NCBI GenBank assembly: GCA_016110215.1
Contig: JADWQD010000003.1
Span: 1,054,001 to 1,118,000, forward strand
Direction of reading: 5' to 3'
Length of the DNA stretch: 64,000 nt
DNA from: Capronia americana
Taxonomy: Eukaryota > Ascomycota > Eurotiomycetes > Chaetothyriales > Herpotrichiellaceae
The notes beneath the pieces are model-generated. The model was not told the DNA's origin and made no database searches. It was given only the letters and a program-made list of their open reading frames with translations. The position numbers were made by a program, and so were the translations under genes. Positions within the stretch are counted from its first letter, which is position 1. Every line of letters starts with the position of its first letter. Shown piece after piece: positions 1-11,378 of the stretch.

Positions 1-272
1 CATCCGGAATAGCCTGGCAGCTCTCTGGACGTCACCTCGCACAGTCGTGGTTTGGCGAAAGCGAGAAATTTTCAGGTGACTTCGGATTCGGCGGAAGTTC
101 GGATTCGCGCTGCTACTTGGAACGCCGATCACGTGTCGCAGCCATTGAGGCAATATATACACCGTGGTTCCTCCATTGTTTACGCTTCATGAGCTCTACC
201 TCACTTGCAGCTCAGCTTGACCTCAGCATCATTTTATCTCATATCAACCATCAATCCCAGTAATTCAGCAAA

Positions 273-632
273 ATGCCACGCCGTGCGGCCAACCCAATCA
301 AGACCCTCAGCAATCAACTCCGCAAAAAGGGCTTAGAAATGGTTGCTGAACCTGTTCCCGACCCGGCCTTTGGTCTCACCTACACGTTCAAATCCATTAA
401 GCCAGGCATGAACAACAATGACGTGGCTTACCGGCTGTACTACGCTGGAGAGGTCGCGAAGTGGAGTCCAACCCGCCGCAAGGCCATTGACCGGGCGACG
501 GCGCGAATTAAGAAGCAAGAGGAAGAGAGGGCGAGGAGGGAAGCTAGTGGGAGTGTTAGCACGAGTGCCAGTACCACTGCGAGTGCGAGTCCGAGCGACA
601 GTGGAAGCGGAACTGGGAGCGAAGCCGAGTGA
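273..632 (+). CDS. Small hypothetical protein, 119 aa
   Basis: No family recognised. The frame opens with MPRRAANPIKTL. The first 75 residues look globular and basic, with a PxFGLTYTFKSIKPG stretch and an RLYYAGEVAKW segment. They are followed by a charged helix rich in K, E and R, then a low-complexity Ser/Thr/Ala/Gly tail ending in GSEAE. An AATATATA stretch lies about 120 bases before the ATG and could serve as TATA box, and an A-rich context precedes the start. No intron is needed. The codon pattern looks coding, but the function is unknown. Confidence 0.6.
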   Translation: MPRRAANPIKTLSNQLRKKGLEMVAEPVPDPAFGLTYTFKSIKPGMNNNDVAYRLYYAGEVAKWSPTRRKAIDRATARIKKQEEERARREASGSVSTSASTTASASPSDSGSGTGSEAE

Positions 633-1584
633 GGACAACGGAAAGCTACTGGGAGCTTTGAGGATTGGATCGAAAATGCCCTTGGTCACATCGCACGACA
701 TCACATCATATCACGCCACTGCCTTTCTGGCTTCGATGGTCCTGTCAAATACGGACCAGAAGTCATGATCTGTCGCGTCGATGCAACGCTAGCATTGCAT
801 GTTGGGCTGAGATGACATGTCAGCAACTCTCACTGCTCGAATGTACATTCCCCGGGCATCGACTGGACATGCACCGTACGCCAAAGGAACGAAGTCGGAG
901 ATCTAGAAGAGAGGAGGAGCTGATCGACATCGACATCGCCCGTGGCAATTCATACCGTACCTGCCTCTTCCATGATGGCCCGAATTTTACCCGGTCGTTG
1001 AAGGGAAGTCTCGCAGGCCTGCTACACAGGTTCATCCACCATCAGGCCAGTTCATATGGGCAGGAGCTACTCTGTAGGCTTTTGGGGTTTGAAGGTTACA
1101 GGGCCATGAGTGTCGATTTGGTGCTTGCCATTACGTCACCCACAGCACCCACGCAAGTCTTACCTGAGGAGGTTGCGCATTCAGGGCTGGTTTTGGATCT
1201 CACACCTAGCTGCCGTCCCGCCGCTTGGTTGCTGTGCTTTAAGGATTGAAGGGATCTTGGCTATTAAGCAGCTCGAGGGCAAATGCCTCGGTATGACTAG
1301 AGAAATGAACCGGGGCGGCAATCTTTTCAGGAGTGTGCATTCGCGTGTCACGAACCAGGGAGCGTAAATAGTTGGGCACCTCATCATCATAAAGATTGAA
1401 GAGCATCGGCGTACCGCGCAAGCTTCTACGTGGAAAGACAATTCTAATGATAGTAGATCTGTCTGTACGTACGTATCGTACCTTGTCTTGTTCTTCTTCA
1501 CGCAAGGGAAGAGTATCGTATACACCTCCATGCTGATGTCCCCTTCTCCGCGTCATTGTTCCCGATGTGATGGCGACAAACATT

Positions 1585-1710
1585 GACCATAGCTCTTAAT
1601 CCATGTGAAAGACAGTTGTCTTGTCCGCGGATTGATATCGTCCTCATGACCATGGCTCTTAATTCATGTGAAAGAATGTGATCTTATCCGCGGATTGGTA
1701 TCGTCCTCAT
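1585..1710. repeat. 63-bp tandem duplication
   Basis: Two adjacent copies, 1585-1647 and 1648-1710, begin GACCAT(A/G)GCTCTTAAT and end TATCGTCCTCAT. Each contains TCCGCGGATTG. The copies differ at scattered positions, mostly by transitions. A degenerate start of a third copy may follow. Confidence 0.85.
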
Positions 1711-1870
1711 AACTATGAGCTCAACTGCAGTTGTCTTTGTCAATGGCCGGCGATGGCGCGCTGGCAGGCAGTGACCAGGATAAATGTTTGTTAGTTACCA
1801 ACCAAAGCAAAGCAGTCCGTCAGGACGTCGTTCTGGGAGAAGCCATATCCATGACTGAATGACTGACTGC

Positions 1871-1901
1871 CTGACTGACTGACTGACTGACTGACTGACT
1901 G
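1871..1901. repeat. (CTGA)n microsatellite
   Basis: An uninterrupted run of about 7.75 CTGA units. Broken units of the same motif precede it from about 1852. Confidence 0.95.
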
Positions 1902-2078
1902 CCACACCTGCACGTGTCAGTCTTTCATCTTCACATCCTCGTCTCATTACCAGATGACTGGATGATGATTTCATTGAATATGAAAAATCGAGACTGCGAG
2001 GAGCTTTGGGACGGACAACCACCACTCACCCATTCGCTCAGTAAGTCACCCCAGGAGTTCTTCTTCGTCCACTGATTC

Positions 2079-2106
2079 AGATCTAGATCCAGATCCAGAT
2101 CCAGAG
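2079..2106. repeat. (GATCCA)n short repeat
   Basis: About four units of AGATCC, the first slightly diverged (AGATCT), 105 bases before the next predicted start codon. Confidence 0.85.
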
Positions 2107-2210
2107 AAACCTTGTCGACGACAGCTTGCTCCCGCGTACTCTGCCTGCCAACTCGCCCATCCATTCACTCGGCCGCTTATCTAGGCAGGCTCGACCACTC
2201 ACTCAATCAC

Positions 2211-2927
2211 ATGCCACGAGAACAAAAGCGAGATTCCCTCAAAGATTTCTTGAGAGGATTCCACGCCCGACGCATGGCGAAGCATGAGACCGAGACCGAG
2301 GCTGAAATAGGATCTGAGATGGAAACCAATACCAACGCCAGCAGCAGCGCCAACACCAACACCAATGAACAAATGACTGGCTCGCGCTCGCAAACTCTAA
2401 TATCAACGGCTGGAGACTCTGAACCATTCATGCAACATCTTCCCACAACCGAGGGATCACTGGACAAACCGAACCGGGACAGCGCCAATGACAACGGTAA
2501 CAAAGACGTGAAAATGTCCTTTGATGTCGCGCGCGAGCCTGAACCCGAGACCAAGACCGAGACTGAGACTGAGGCGGATTCCAATGTTAAGGACGGTCCG
2601 GGACCAGCCATCCTCACGGTATCGGTACCGACGGTTCCGACGGTTCCGAACATTCAACCGTCAGGAATAGATGTATCTGCGCGTAAAGTCAATGCCAGTC
2701 ACATTGCCAGTACCAACATCAGCACCAATACCAATACTAATGCTATTACCAATACCATGAATGGTCAAGCGAAACCGAAGCGCCCTCGACGCAGCACATC
2801 GGAAAAGGCGGAGCAAAGTGCCATTATCACGTCGGAGAATGAGCGCGCGCGAGCCGAGCTCGAGGAGGCGGGCATCCGTGTCGTGGATTTCGCGACCGGG
2901 TATGCTACTCCCCAGCGGAAGTGGTGA
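2211..2927 (+). CDS. Hypothetical low-complexity protein, 238 aa
   Basis: No family recognised. I start at MPREQKRDSLKDF because the upstream in-frame sequence is simple-repeat derived. The first 25 residues are basic (FLRGFHARRMAK). Then come an acidic Glu/Thr repeat, Asn/Thr/Ser runs, a second Glu/Thr block and a basic patch KPKRPRR that could be a nuclear localisation signal. The end (GIRVVDFATGYATPQRKW) looks more conserved than the middle. The protein is probably disordered for most of its length. It may be lineage-specific, and low-complexity repeats make it hard to rule out a chance frame. Confidence 0.5.
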   Translation: MPREQKRDSLKDFLRGFHARRMAKHETETEAEIGSEMETNTNASSSANTNTNEQMTGSRSQTLISTAGDSEPFMQHLPTTEGSLDKPNRDSANDNGNKDVKMSFDVAREPEPETKTETETEADSNVKDGPGPAILTVSVPTVPTVPNIQPSGIDVSARKVNASHIASTNISTNTNTNAITNTMNGQAKPKRPRRSTSEKAEQSAIITSENERARAELEEAGIRVVDFATGYATPQRKW

Positions 2928-3552
2928 TCGATCATGCTTGAGTGGTATGTGCGTACCGTACCTCTGTCCGTCGATGCGATGTGATGTGATGTGCATGCGT
3001 GCCAGCAGAAATGAGTCAGCGCCAGGTCCAGTCTGTCTCAGTCGCACTTCCTCTGGATCGGACGAGTGCGTAATAGTATGTGTGTCATGGTATGGGAATG
3101 GATGCGATAGATAGATGAGTGGAGGGATGGAAGTTGTTGCTGGATGGAGGGGAGGCCAAAGTCATTTGGACAAACACGCGCGTCCCTCCTCCGGTTCTTA
3201 GTTTCATGGTCTGGACTCGACTGTATGGCGCATGTATTGCTGGGATGGACGTTGCCGCGAGAATGGCGATCTGGTCGACGACATCACCGGTGAGCTGAGC
3301 TGAGGTGAGGCGAAACGAGTTGAATTGAACAGAATGAGAAATGGACAGAGGGATGGGAATGGGCACGAGACTGAGACGCTCTCCTCCTCATCCAAAACAA
3401 AAATCGAACGGGCAACTTCTCCCTCCTTTGCGCTCCTCTCATCCAAAGCAGAATTCGAACGGGTAACTTCTCCCTCCCTTCTCTGCGCTCCTCTCATCCA
3501 AAAGCAGAATTGAACAGCCAAGTTCTCCCTCCCTTCTCTGCGCTCCTATCCC
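2928..3552. other. Intergenic region
   Basis: No gene seen. The right-hand part is built of tandem copies of the 3' end of the neighbouring regulator gene (listed separately). Confidence 0.5.
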
Positions 3553-3595
3553 TCATCCAAAGCAGAACTGTACAAACTCTCCCTCCCTGGCGCGC
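3391..3595. repeat. Four ~51-59 bp tandem units from the 3' end of a regulator gene
   Basis: Units start with TCCAAA near 3391, 3442, 3497 and 3556 and each carries ACTTCTCCCTCC-type sequence. The rightmost unit encodes the last residues and stop codon of the Zn2Cys6 gene (minus strand, REGEFVQFCFG then stop). The three units to its left repeat that segment downstream of the stop, with small length differences. Confidence 0.8.
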
Positions 3596-5852
3596 CGGGC
3601 ATCGAGCTCGTCCCCCCACCAAAAGTCCTCGTTCCCCGTATCCTGTTCGGTCCACACCGCCTCCATGACGTCCAACACAGTCATGTACATCTGGTACCCG
3701 AACTTGCGGAACCAGCGCCGGCAGTACTCGGCGGCGAACTCGCGGTGCGTCAGGTTGCGCGTCTCGCACCCGGCCACGAACACGGGGAAGAGGAGCTGTT
3801 TCTGGATCAGCGACGTGGAGCGGCAGGCTGCTACGTGGTCGAGGCAGACGCGTGACAGAAATGATATCTTCGATTGTGCTGCGTGTGGCTGTGGGCGTGC
3901 GGTCTGTTGTTTGTGGGTCTTGTCCTTGTCCTTGTGCTGGTGCTTCTGCTTCGAAGTCTTGAAGACGCGTAGAATGTATATCAGTAGGGCGTACCGAAAG
4001 CCTTCGCAACAGTGGTATTTGTCGCGTTCGATATGCATGGCCTCTTCGTCTTCATCTTCGCTGTCGCTGTCGCTGCCGGCGTCGGAGTCGGCGTCGAGAT
4101 ACAAGCCCCTTCCCGCACCCGGATACTCGTACCGTTTCAATGACTGTTCGATCTCCGATACAAGGAGCGCGGCGGTCTTGTCCTGCTTGCGACGGGCAGT
4201 GAGGTTCGCCAGCTGGGTCATGGGCACGAAGAGCTCGCGCGGACAGCCATTCAGTTCGTAGAACGTCCAGGGTTGGCGGCCTTCGTGTCGCAGCACGGCC
4301 TCGAGATATGCGTAGGGGAGGACGCATTCTGTGCGGGCCAGCAGGGCTACGATGGCGTCCCACCTTTGTAACGCCCGGGGTCAGCGCTAGATCTGAGATA
4401 TTTCTCTTTTCATAAGAGCGTTTATGGCCCGGGGTGGGGGGCTCACCAGAGAACCATCGATACTTGGACGTGTGCTCGCTTGCTTAGAGACCATTTCTCG
4501 GGGCCGCCGCAGAGCTCGAGCAGGTTATACGCGTCCGTTAGGTGGGATCTCCAGATGTTGAGGGCCGAGATGGTCGCCTGTCATTAAAAAAGCCCGATCA
4601 TTAGCGATTGGACTACGTCTTCGGTGAACTTGTCCTGATTTACAACGCACCTCGAGTTGCCAGAGAGCCAGAGCCGTGTCCAGCAGGCTGAGCCCGTTTT
4701 TGTACAGGTCCGTCTCGGTCAGCGCGCTTTGGTAGAGTACCATGGCTGTGTTCTTGTGGTCGAGCGCTTCGGCGGGTGGCGTCGGCTGGGTAGGTGACCG
4801 TAGCCGGAAATGCGACGTGATCGCGAGGATCGAGTGCAGTAAATGCCGCGATCCTTTGGTCGTCTCGGGCCTGTACCGATAGGGGTTCACGCCAAAGTCG
4901 TCGGTGATCGGATACTTGCAGAACTGAATGTCATCTAGTCCGAAAGTCAGCAGGTTGCACGAATCAGACATGGCGAAATTTGAGGCGTACACATGTTGAG
5001 GAGGCCGGAGAACTTGTCGTGTAGCGTTGTGAAGCATATCTGAGGGATCTGAGATAGACTCATCTGGTAAGTGTATTCGGACTCGGACACGTATCCCGCC
5101 TCAGACCAGGAATCGGTGGTGTTCCCTGACGTGGTGGGGTGGCTCCATGCTCCGGGGGAATCGGTATACTGCTGAATCTGCAGACATTGTTCCAGACTTT
5201 CGATGTCCGGGCTGTGGATATTCTGCACTTCGGGGACGATCTCGGAGTCCAAGAGCGTGGGTTGCCAAACAGCTGTGGAAAAGTCTCGTCCTTGCGGAAG
5301 GGTTGGAGTCTTGGGCGTCAGATCCGACGGACCATGGAACTCGGCCGGAGAAAGCAATGCCCTCATTGATCCCTGCGAGGACTCTGAGCTCCTTGAATTC
5401 GCTGGTTCGCCGACGACGAAGGGGCCCTCCAGCTCTACGGTTTCTGCGGCCGGATGATGCCTCTTTCGTCGTTTCGTCGGCCGGCCAGCAACAAACGTGA
5501 ACTCCCGAGGCGCCGCGGCTGCGTTCGACGCGGCTCTGGAATTTGGTGACTGCCTAGGTCTATTGTCGTCTCTGGGTTGAGCTAGAGTGCCATTGCCTGC
5601 TTGGGAGACTTTGGCCTTGACTTTGGGGGGCTTGTTGGCTGCTGAGTGATTTCGCTGCCATGTCAACTGCATCGAATAACCCTGGCACAGTCGACCCGCA
5701 TCCTGGCACTGGGAACATCGTGGTCTGTGTCTGTCGCAGCGCAGCCCCAGGGAACCGCACGTATGACAATCAGACTTCGCGAAGGCGAGGGAATTGGTTC
5801 TCCGACTGGGCATGTTTCTGGACGGCTGATAAGGCGACAGGATGGACGTCAT
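3553..5852 (-). CDS. Zn2Cys6 transcription factor, probable regulator of the adjacent cluster
   Basis: Nuclear DNA-binding regulator. The Zn2Cys6 binuclear cluster lies near residues 25-55: C-x2-C-x6-C-x6-C-x2-C-x6-C (CHTC...CDRHRPRC...C...CQGY). Lys/Arg-rich segments follow, then a long regulatory region of the fungal-specific type (SRHLLHSILAITSHF; ALALWQLE; NIWRSHLTDAYNLL). The coding sequence is in four exons. The first runs 5852 to about 4990 and needs a donor within ATGT-GTACGC to keep frame into YDIQFCKYP. Further introns lie near 4578-4650 and 4366-4446. The C-terminal part contains an acidic DSDAGSDSDSEDEDEE stretch. ATG at 5852 fits the zinc-cluster position; a second Met at 5813 is possible. 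Its place beside permease and oxygenase genes suggests it controls them (inference). Confidence 0.8.
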
Positions 5853-6238
5853 TGTCAGATTGCGCTTGAGCTCAGTTGTTCCTTGCCATATCTTTCGAGC
5901 AGGGACTTGACTATTGCGTTGGAAGAGGTGCAAACACAGAATGAAAGAAGTTGGCAGCAAAGGAAGAAGAGCGAGGTTCATCGTCCGTTATCTTGCTTTG
6001 GGCCTCGTCCAATGAGACGGCGCGATCTGAGGCTATCAGGCCCTGTCTAGGCCTTTCACCAAGTTCGCCTAAGCCTCCCCCGGAGGTGCCCCATCGCAGC
6101 AGGTGATGGTTCCCTACATGCAGGAACAGACTCGGAAGAACACGTGTTGAGCAGCGGCCTATTGCACCCTGACATGCCCAGGTGCCCCTAGCAAATCACG
6201 GCTCGGGCATATGGATTCTTCTATATTCTATCCGTAGT
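5853..6238. other. Regulator promoter and permease 3' region
   Basis: No gene. It holds the inverted repeat CCTCC-CCC-GGAGG at 6074-6086. A near-identical CCTCC-CC-GGAGG lies at 14047-14058 before the monooxygenase gene. Confidence 0.4.
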
Positions 6239-8558
6239 CTAGATCTTCTTATCCTGAGAGATAGAGCGTTGCCTAAGTGCCTCAATGATTCCGTTGTCGT
6301 CTCCCACGGCCACTCCGTCGATCGTTTGGTGTCCAAGCAGCTCGTCATGACGAGCGGCCTGCAGCAGTTCCAGATTGAGATTCGGACCTTTGAAGATGTG
6401 TCTCTGGTACAGCACCCAGTTGAGGAGAAGGAAAGAAACAAGACCCACAATCACCACGCTGATCCTATGTCAGTAGCTGTCGTCCTCGGAAAACCGTCCG
6501 ACTCACCTGATCCAATTCATATTCTCTGCGGAAATCGATTAGCGTTGTTCTATACCAACCAGAACAATAGCGATAAGAGTATTGGAGCGGGCGTTACTGG
6601 CAGAGCGGGGAGGACTTACCGACTGTGACGGGCCGGAATACTGGAATGCAGAAAATGATATCAATGAACACGACCCAGACGCAAGCGAGGATATTCAGCG
6701 GAAGGCCGAATTTCCCGAGATTCAATGCTCTTTGGGGTAGGACTTTGTCTCTTCCTCGCCACGCCAGAATGCCTTGCGGAACGATGTAGCTGGTCGTCTG
6801 GAACACTATGCAAGCGCCCACCATGGACGAGAATGCAGCCGAGGATCCCAGGTAGATCAATCCGTACAGCTCCGATCTTGTTAGCACACAACCTCCTTTG
6901 GGGGCCACCTTACTTACCGAAACAAGGGTGCCCTCAAGACATGCTGCGTTCACCGGCATTTGCCATCGGGGATGGACTTGTTTCCAATACTTGGCCAAAG
7001 GAAAACAGTTGTCCCTCGAGGCGGACCACATCTGTCTGCTAGCACTGGTTACACTGGCAGTGGCACAACCGAAGAAGCATATCGCGAATGCCACCATTAG
7101 GACTGAAGTGCCGGCTTTACTGCCGGTCGCCTGGTAGTAGACTTCAATGAGCGGGAGACCGGTCGGGGTGGTGATGACTTTTTCAAAGTCGGTGATCACG
7201 AAGGACAGTGAGATTGCATAGGGAAAAGCTGAGTCTCGTCAGCGTACTTCACTACCTGGTTGTCCCGGGCTTACAAGTAATGAATCCCATGATAACCGGG
7301 TACATCTGTATCCGTGAGCATGTCTCCTCGAAGGTGCAGATCTACTTACGATGACTTTGGGTACATTGACTGTAGGCTTTGGGATCTCTTCGCAGAGGTG
7401 GGCGCCGCAATCGACTCCTAGAAAATGTTGTTATTCAGGACTCTATACACACCGAACACACCTCGCTCATTCTGTTGTCTGTTTGTGCTCATCGTTCTTG
7501 GTGCCTCAGCGGCTGTTTCGATAGAGCTCACACTCTTTCGAGTGTTGAGAATGTTTCTCGCTCTGCACACAACCTCGGGGTCTCTACTCACCTAAGAAGC
7601 CATAGAGTGCATTTGCAATGCACAGGAGAAACGCAAGCCCATCATTTGACCAGCCCGTCGAGTTGGTCGTATCGGCGAACACAAACTTTGCAGACTGGAA
7701 ATTGGGAGCAGCACACGCCAAAATCGTAATCATAGTGACAACAAGCGTTGTCGCCGAGAAACCAACTAGTGACGAATCAGTACTTTCATGGAGCGCTGAG
7801 AGGGACAGCCGCACGGATGAATCTGTTCCATACAGGAAGCCACCTCGTCCCAAATACATTCATTGCGATGGCTGACCAAGTGACAGCCACAAATAGCAAC
7901 CAGATATGCCACCTCTCAATGACATAACTCGGATGGTTGAGAACAGCAATTCCGGCAATCATCTATATTTTCCGGCGAAGTTTAGCATCGACACACCAGC
8001 CACCCGAGACAAAGCCTCGGATTACGGCTTTGGAAACCATCGAAAAGAACTCGAGAGGTGCAAAACGTACCGCCGCAACGAAGTTTGCCACACTAGCAAG
8101 ACCCAGCCACCATCCCAAGGTACTGATACCTGCGGAACTAGTAACGGTCAGCTCGTACAGACAGATTCTAGTGGTTTCACTGACATGTATGAGGCAAACG
8201 GACCCCACTCTGGGGTTGCAACTACAAAAGACCAATAGTACTGTGCGCCCGCAACAGGGTATGCGCTTGACAATTCGGCCATGCCAATGCCGGTGACGGC
8301 TGTCATCAATCCAGCGATTGTCAGTGTCCAGATTGAACCGGCGGAAGAAGCCTCGGTAAATCCAGTGCCAAAGGCACTGCCGAAGCCGTTCCAGGTGGCA
8401 AGTAAAGCGTAGGACATCGAGATCAGGGAGAGCAGACTGAACCGCCGAGGCATGGCCCGGTCATAACCCTGCGCCTTCAACTCGAGGTCGTCGATGTCGA
8501 TATGCATATTTTCCTGGCCATCTGCGGAACTGTAGACGGTTGCGGTGGTGACAGCCAT
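6239..8558 (-). CDS. APC-superfamily amino acid/choline-type permease
   Basis: Plasma-membrane transporter of the fungal GABA/choline permease type. Exon 1 (8558-8181, 126 aa) has the typical cytosolic N-terminus followed by GYDRAMPRRFSLLSLISMSY and the first two membrane helices, ending AELSSAYPVAGAQYYW, a family hallmark. Later exons encode GISTLGWWLGLASVANFVAA, LNHPSYVIERWHIW, DCGAHLCEEIPKPTVNVPK (loop between helices), SASRQMWSASRDNCFP and a C-terminal hydrophobic exon ending RSISQDKKI. At least eight short introns interrupt it; exon borders other than the first are approximate. The expected length of around 500 aa and about 12 helices fits the family. The substrate cannot be read from sequence. 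It is divergently transcribed from the dioxygenase gene. Confidence 0.85.
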
Positions 8559-8860
8559 TTTTGGTGTTGGGCCTTCGTCTCACAACGTCGGAGAGGGTAG
8601 AGAAGATTTCACTGGCCTCGACCCAAGGTGAGCCTTTCCATGATATGTATCCGGTCGATTGGGGAGATGCAAGGGCCGCAATGATAAGGCGTGGCGAACA
8701 TTATTTCCGTTCTGGGCATGAGAGATAATAGTTGTGTATAGCTCCAGCTTTGCGATAGGTTGTCGAGGAAAGACGGAACGACAATCCTCGAGATGCCAAT
8801 GGTCAAGCTTCAAGCTTGGGTAAGCTCACAGGCCAAGGAAGCTTGCGAGAAGCATGATGC

Positions 8861-8868
8861 CCGATCGG
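8861..8868. promoter_or_regulatory. CCGATCGG, candidate Zn2Cys6 site 1
   Basis: A CCG-N2-CGG everted repeat inside the 12-base perfect palindrome GCCCGATCGGGC (8859-8870), in context GATGCCCG. Spaced CGG triplets are the usual recognition element of fungal zinc-cluster regulators. Confidence 0.5.
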
Positions 8869-8890
8869 GCAACAGAGTTGATGGAGATGC

Positions 8891-8898
8891 CCGGCCGG
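8891..8898. promoter_or_regulatory. CCGGCCGG, candidate Zn2Cys6 site 2
   Basis: The second CCG-N2-CGG, exactly 30 bases after site 1 and with the same left flank GATGCCCG. Thirty bases is close to three helical turns, so both sites would face the same side of the DNA. Confidence 0.5.
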
Positions 8899-9049
8899 AC
8901 TGGGCCACGAGATAAGACCCTAGCCAAGTCAGCATTGCCTAGTTAGGCAGGGGAGCCTTGCTGGGCATCGAGGGCGGAACTCATATTAAAATCGTAGAGT
9001 CGTTCCATCGGGTAATGTAGGGAGACGAAGCCTGAAAATCAATCCAGAC

Positions 9050-10120
9050 ATGGCGACAACAGTGCTCACGGCCATTGAAACGGAGAGGCAGTTTTTGCCC
9101 ATCAAAGCAGAAACTCTGCCACCGGTCCCTACATTCGAGGCTGACGTGAATCCGGAGGATGTGATCAAAGCTTTGAAGATCAGCGGAGGATGCAAGATCA
9201 AAGCCGCTGTCGACAAGAGCGTGCTGGCACAGGTCGAGCGGGAGTTGCGTCCGCACATTGAGGCGGACGTGGTTTGGGAGGGAGACTTCTTTCCGATCCA
9301 GACTCGAAGAGTGGAAGGCATGATAGGCAAATCTCCCATATGCGCAGAGCACATCATCAACCATCCGCTATATCAAGCAGTTTGCAAGGAGTTTTTGACG
9401 ACCAAGAATTGGTACTGGAGTGGAAAGAAGAAGGTATATGCGACCTCGGATCCTCAGCTCAACAACTCCATCTGCTTCTCCATCGGACCTGGGGCATGGG
9501 ACCAGCCTTTGCACCGGGACAGCTGGTGCCATCAGACGAACGAGCAGGAAGTGGAAGTGTATCCGGACAACTATGACCGAGATGTCGGGATCGGCTGGTT
9601 CATCGCTGGCAAACCTGCAACAAAAGAGAATGGTGCGACAAGGTTCATTCCAGGAAGCCACCTGTGGTCCAAAGATCGGCCTCCTCAGGATGACCTTGCG
9701 GTGCATGCCGAGCTCGAGCCAGGCGTGAGTTACCTCCGGTGATACTCGGAATCACGCTTACGTTGTGTTTAGGATGCTTTCATAATGCTTAGCTCGTGCT
9801 ATCATGGAGGGTCAGCCAACAAAACAACTGATCAAGAACGTCTATTGTTCAGGTAAGCTTTCCAATAGTCAAACATGTACAAGGCTAACCGGTCCAGTTG
9901 CTTCATGACAAAGGGTTGGTTGCGTCAAGAAGAGAATCAATACCTTGCAATCCCGAGGGAGGTAGTATTGAAGATGCCGGTGCATATCCAGCAACTGATG
10001 GGCTACAAGTTGAGTCAGCCTTTCTGCGGATGGGTTGAGAGTGATGACCCGCGGGTGGTGCTGGACCCTTCATTGAAAGATGATCCTTCGGGACATTATG
10101 ATGAAGAAGACAAGCATTAA
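9050..10120 (+). CDS. Phytanoyl-CoA dioxygenase (PhyH)-family Fe(II)/2-oxoglutarate oxygenase
   Basis: A non-haem iron oxygenase of 325 aa in three exons: 9050-9724, 9773-9852 and 9898-10120. Introns of 48 and 45 nt keep the frame. The iron-binding triad is visible as H-x-D in QPLHRDSWCH (near residue 160) and a distal His in SSCYHGGSANKT (near residue 237). The segment ENGATRFIPGSHLW is typical of PhyH proteins in fungal catabolic and secondary-metabolite clusters, where they hydroxylate or desaturate small molecules. The substrate is not predictable. It lies between the APC permease (divergent) and the MFS carrier, so an imported metabolite is a reasonable guess. No targeting signal is obvious. 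Confidence 0.88.
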
Positions 10121-11378
10121 GCTCTCAAGTGACCCATCGAGGTTGAGATGTGCCGTGTATTTCAGACTGGGGAAATCTTGCAAGAGTAATGGTAGATAGC
10201 AGGAACTCGTCGCCGCGATAAATTCCGATCTGACACACTGCTGGAGAGACCACGGTGAGGTGAGGGTCAGTGACGTGGTGAGGTTGGGGTGAGGAATCCA
10301 AGCCAGGTGCGAGATTCAAACGCGACACAGGAAACTTAGCCGACAAATATCGAGTTGTTCCTGCCCCCACCTTGCGTTTTGTTTTTTTCTCAGAGCGAGA
10401 AGGATTCCGAGCTCTCAAGCTGCCCGGAGACTAGCATACTGCTTTATGCGATATCTCATTTTCAAATGGTGAGGTTCAGAAGTAGATGCCGGCGTCCTTG
10501 TGTCCCGAGCCTCTTTTGCGGTCTGACTGCCCGTCACTTAATTTTCTGAGACAGCTCCAGACTTCACCATTCTTGTGCACAAGCCTCCAAGGGACTACTT
10601 AGAGTGATCTGACTGCGGCCTCAATTGCCCTACCAATTTGATTCTAGACTGACTGACCTCACAGCACTGAATCCTGGCGCTAACGCTATCAAATACACTT
10701 CCAGAAAGGCTTCGGCACTCTATCCCGAGCTTTACCGCGTGAATGCTGCGAAAGAAGGAGCAAACAACATTCTACTCGCTGTTCGTGTGCAACACTGCAG
10801 GTACTGTGATCGATATTGTGGCAACAGACTGCTACTTGCGGCAAAAGTGAGGGTTTGCGGGGTGCCTTGGCACTTGACTGCAAGCGACCATCTTGGCTGG
10901 CGACTGGCAATAATAAGCAAGGATCAGATCCAACTCAAAGTCGTCCTCTGCACCAGATGAAGAGATCAGCACCTGTGCCAAGGATTTGCAATCAAGCTTG
11001 TCAGATGGTGATTGGGTGCCAAGTGGCACGAACTTTCACTTCAGGAAGCCTTTCACAAAATGCCCTCTGTCTGACGGCGCATGGTGCTGCCGAGTAGGCA
11101 TGGAAGGAACGGCGCGAGCACTGTCTGACACCGCTTATATTCCCCTAGAGCTACGTTGGCTCGCCGTCCGTGCACGGACTGGTGCAGGGAGATCTGTCAG
11201 ATCACACCCTCCTTGATGCGGGGTTCCCTGGGCGAGGGCCCCATGGCATTGCTATGTTCTTTATAACCACGGTCTCTGGCGCATCCTGTGACGGTCTGCT
11301 TTGTAATGGAAGCCCCGGGCGGAAATCCACGTCAACGCAGTAACCCTCGACGCCGACGGACACGAGCATTGACGCGTC
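10121..11378. other. Intergenic region
   Basis: No supported gene. The last 65 bases hold CCGGGCGG at 11315-11322 (listed) and the promoter of the MFS gene. Confidence 0.5.
11315..11322. promoter_or_regulatory. CCGGGCGG, candidate Zn2Cys6 site 3
   Basis: A CCG-N2-CGG element 57 bases before the ATG of the MFS carrier. It has the same half-site geometry as the two sites in the permease/dioxygenase promoter. Confidence 0.4.

Larger units (their letters stand above)
633..2210. other. Intergenic region with simple and tandem repeats
   Basis: I see no convincing gene here. Open frames of up to about 190 codons exist but have no recognisable motif and no consistent codon bias. The stretch holds a 63-base tandem duplication, a CTGA microsatellite and a short GATCCA repeat, listed separately. 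Confidence 0.5.
8559..9049. promoter_or_regulatory. Divergent promoter of permease and dioxygenase
   Basis: A 491-base shared promoter. It contains two CCG-N2-CGG palindromes 30 bases apart (listed separately) and GATAA-type motifs at 8682-8688 (TGATAAG), 8723-8728 (AGATAA) and 8910-8916 (AGATAAG). These match the HGATAR core bound by AreA-type nitrogen regulators. ATATTAAAAT near 8982 could be a TATA element for the dioxygenase. Confidence 0.6.

Noticed and set aside
665..1249. 194-codon plus-strand open frame
   Set aside because: No motif, unusual composition and an overlapping minus-strand frame of similar length. No promoter or splice signals support it.
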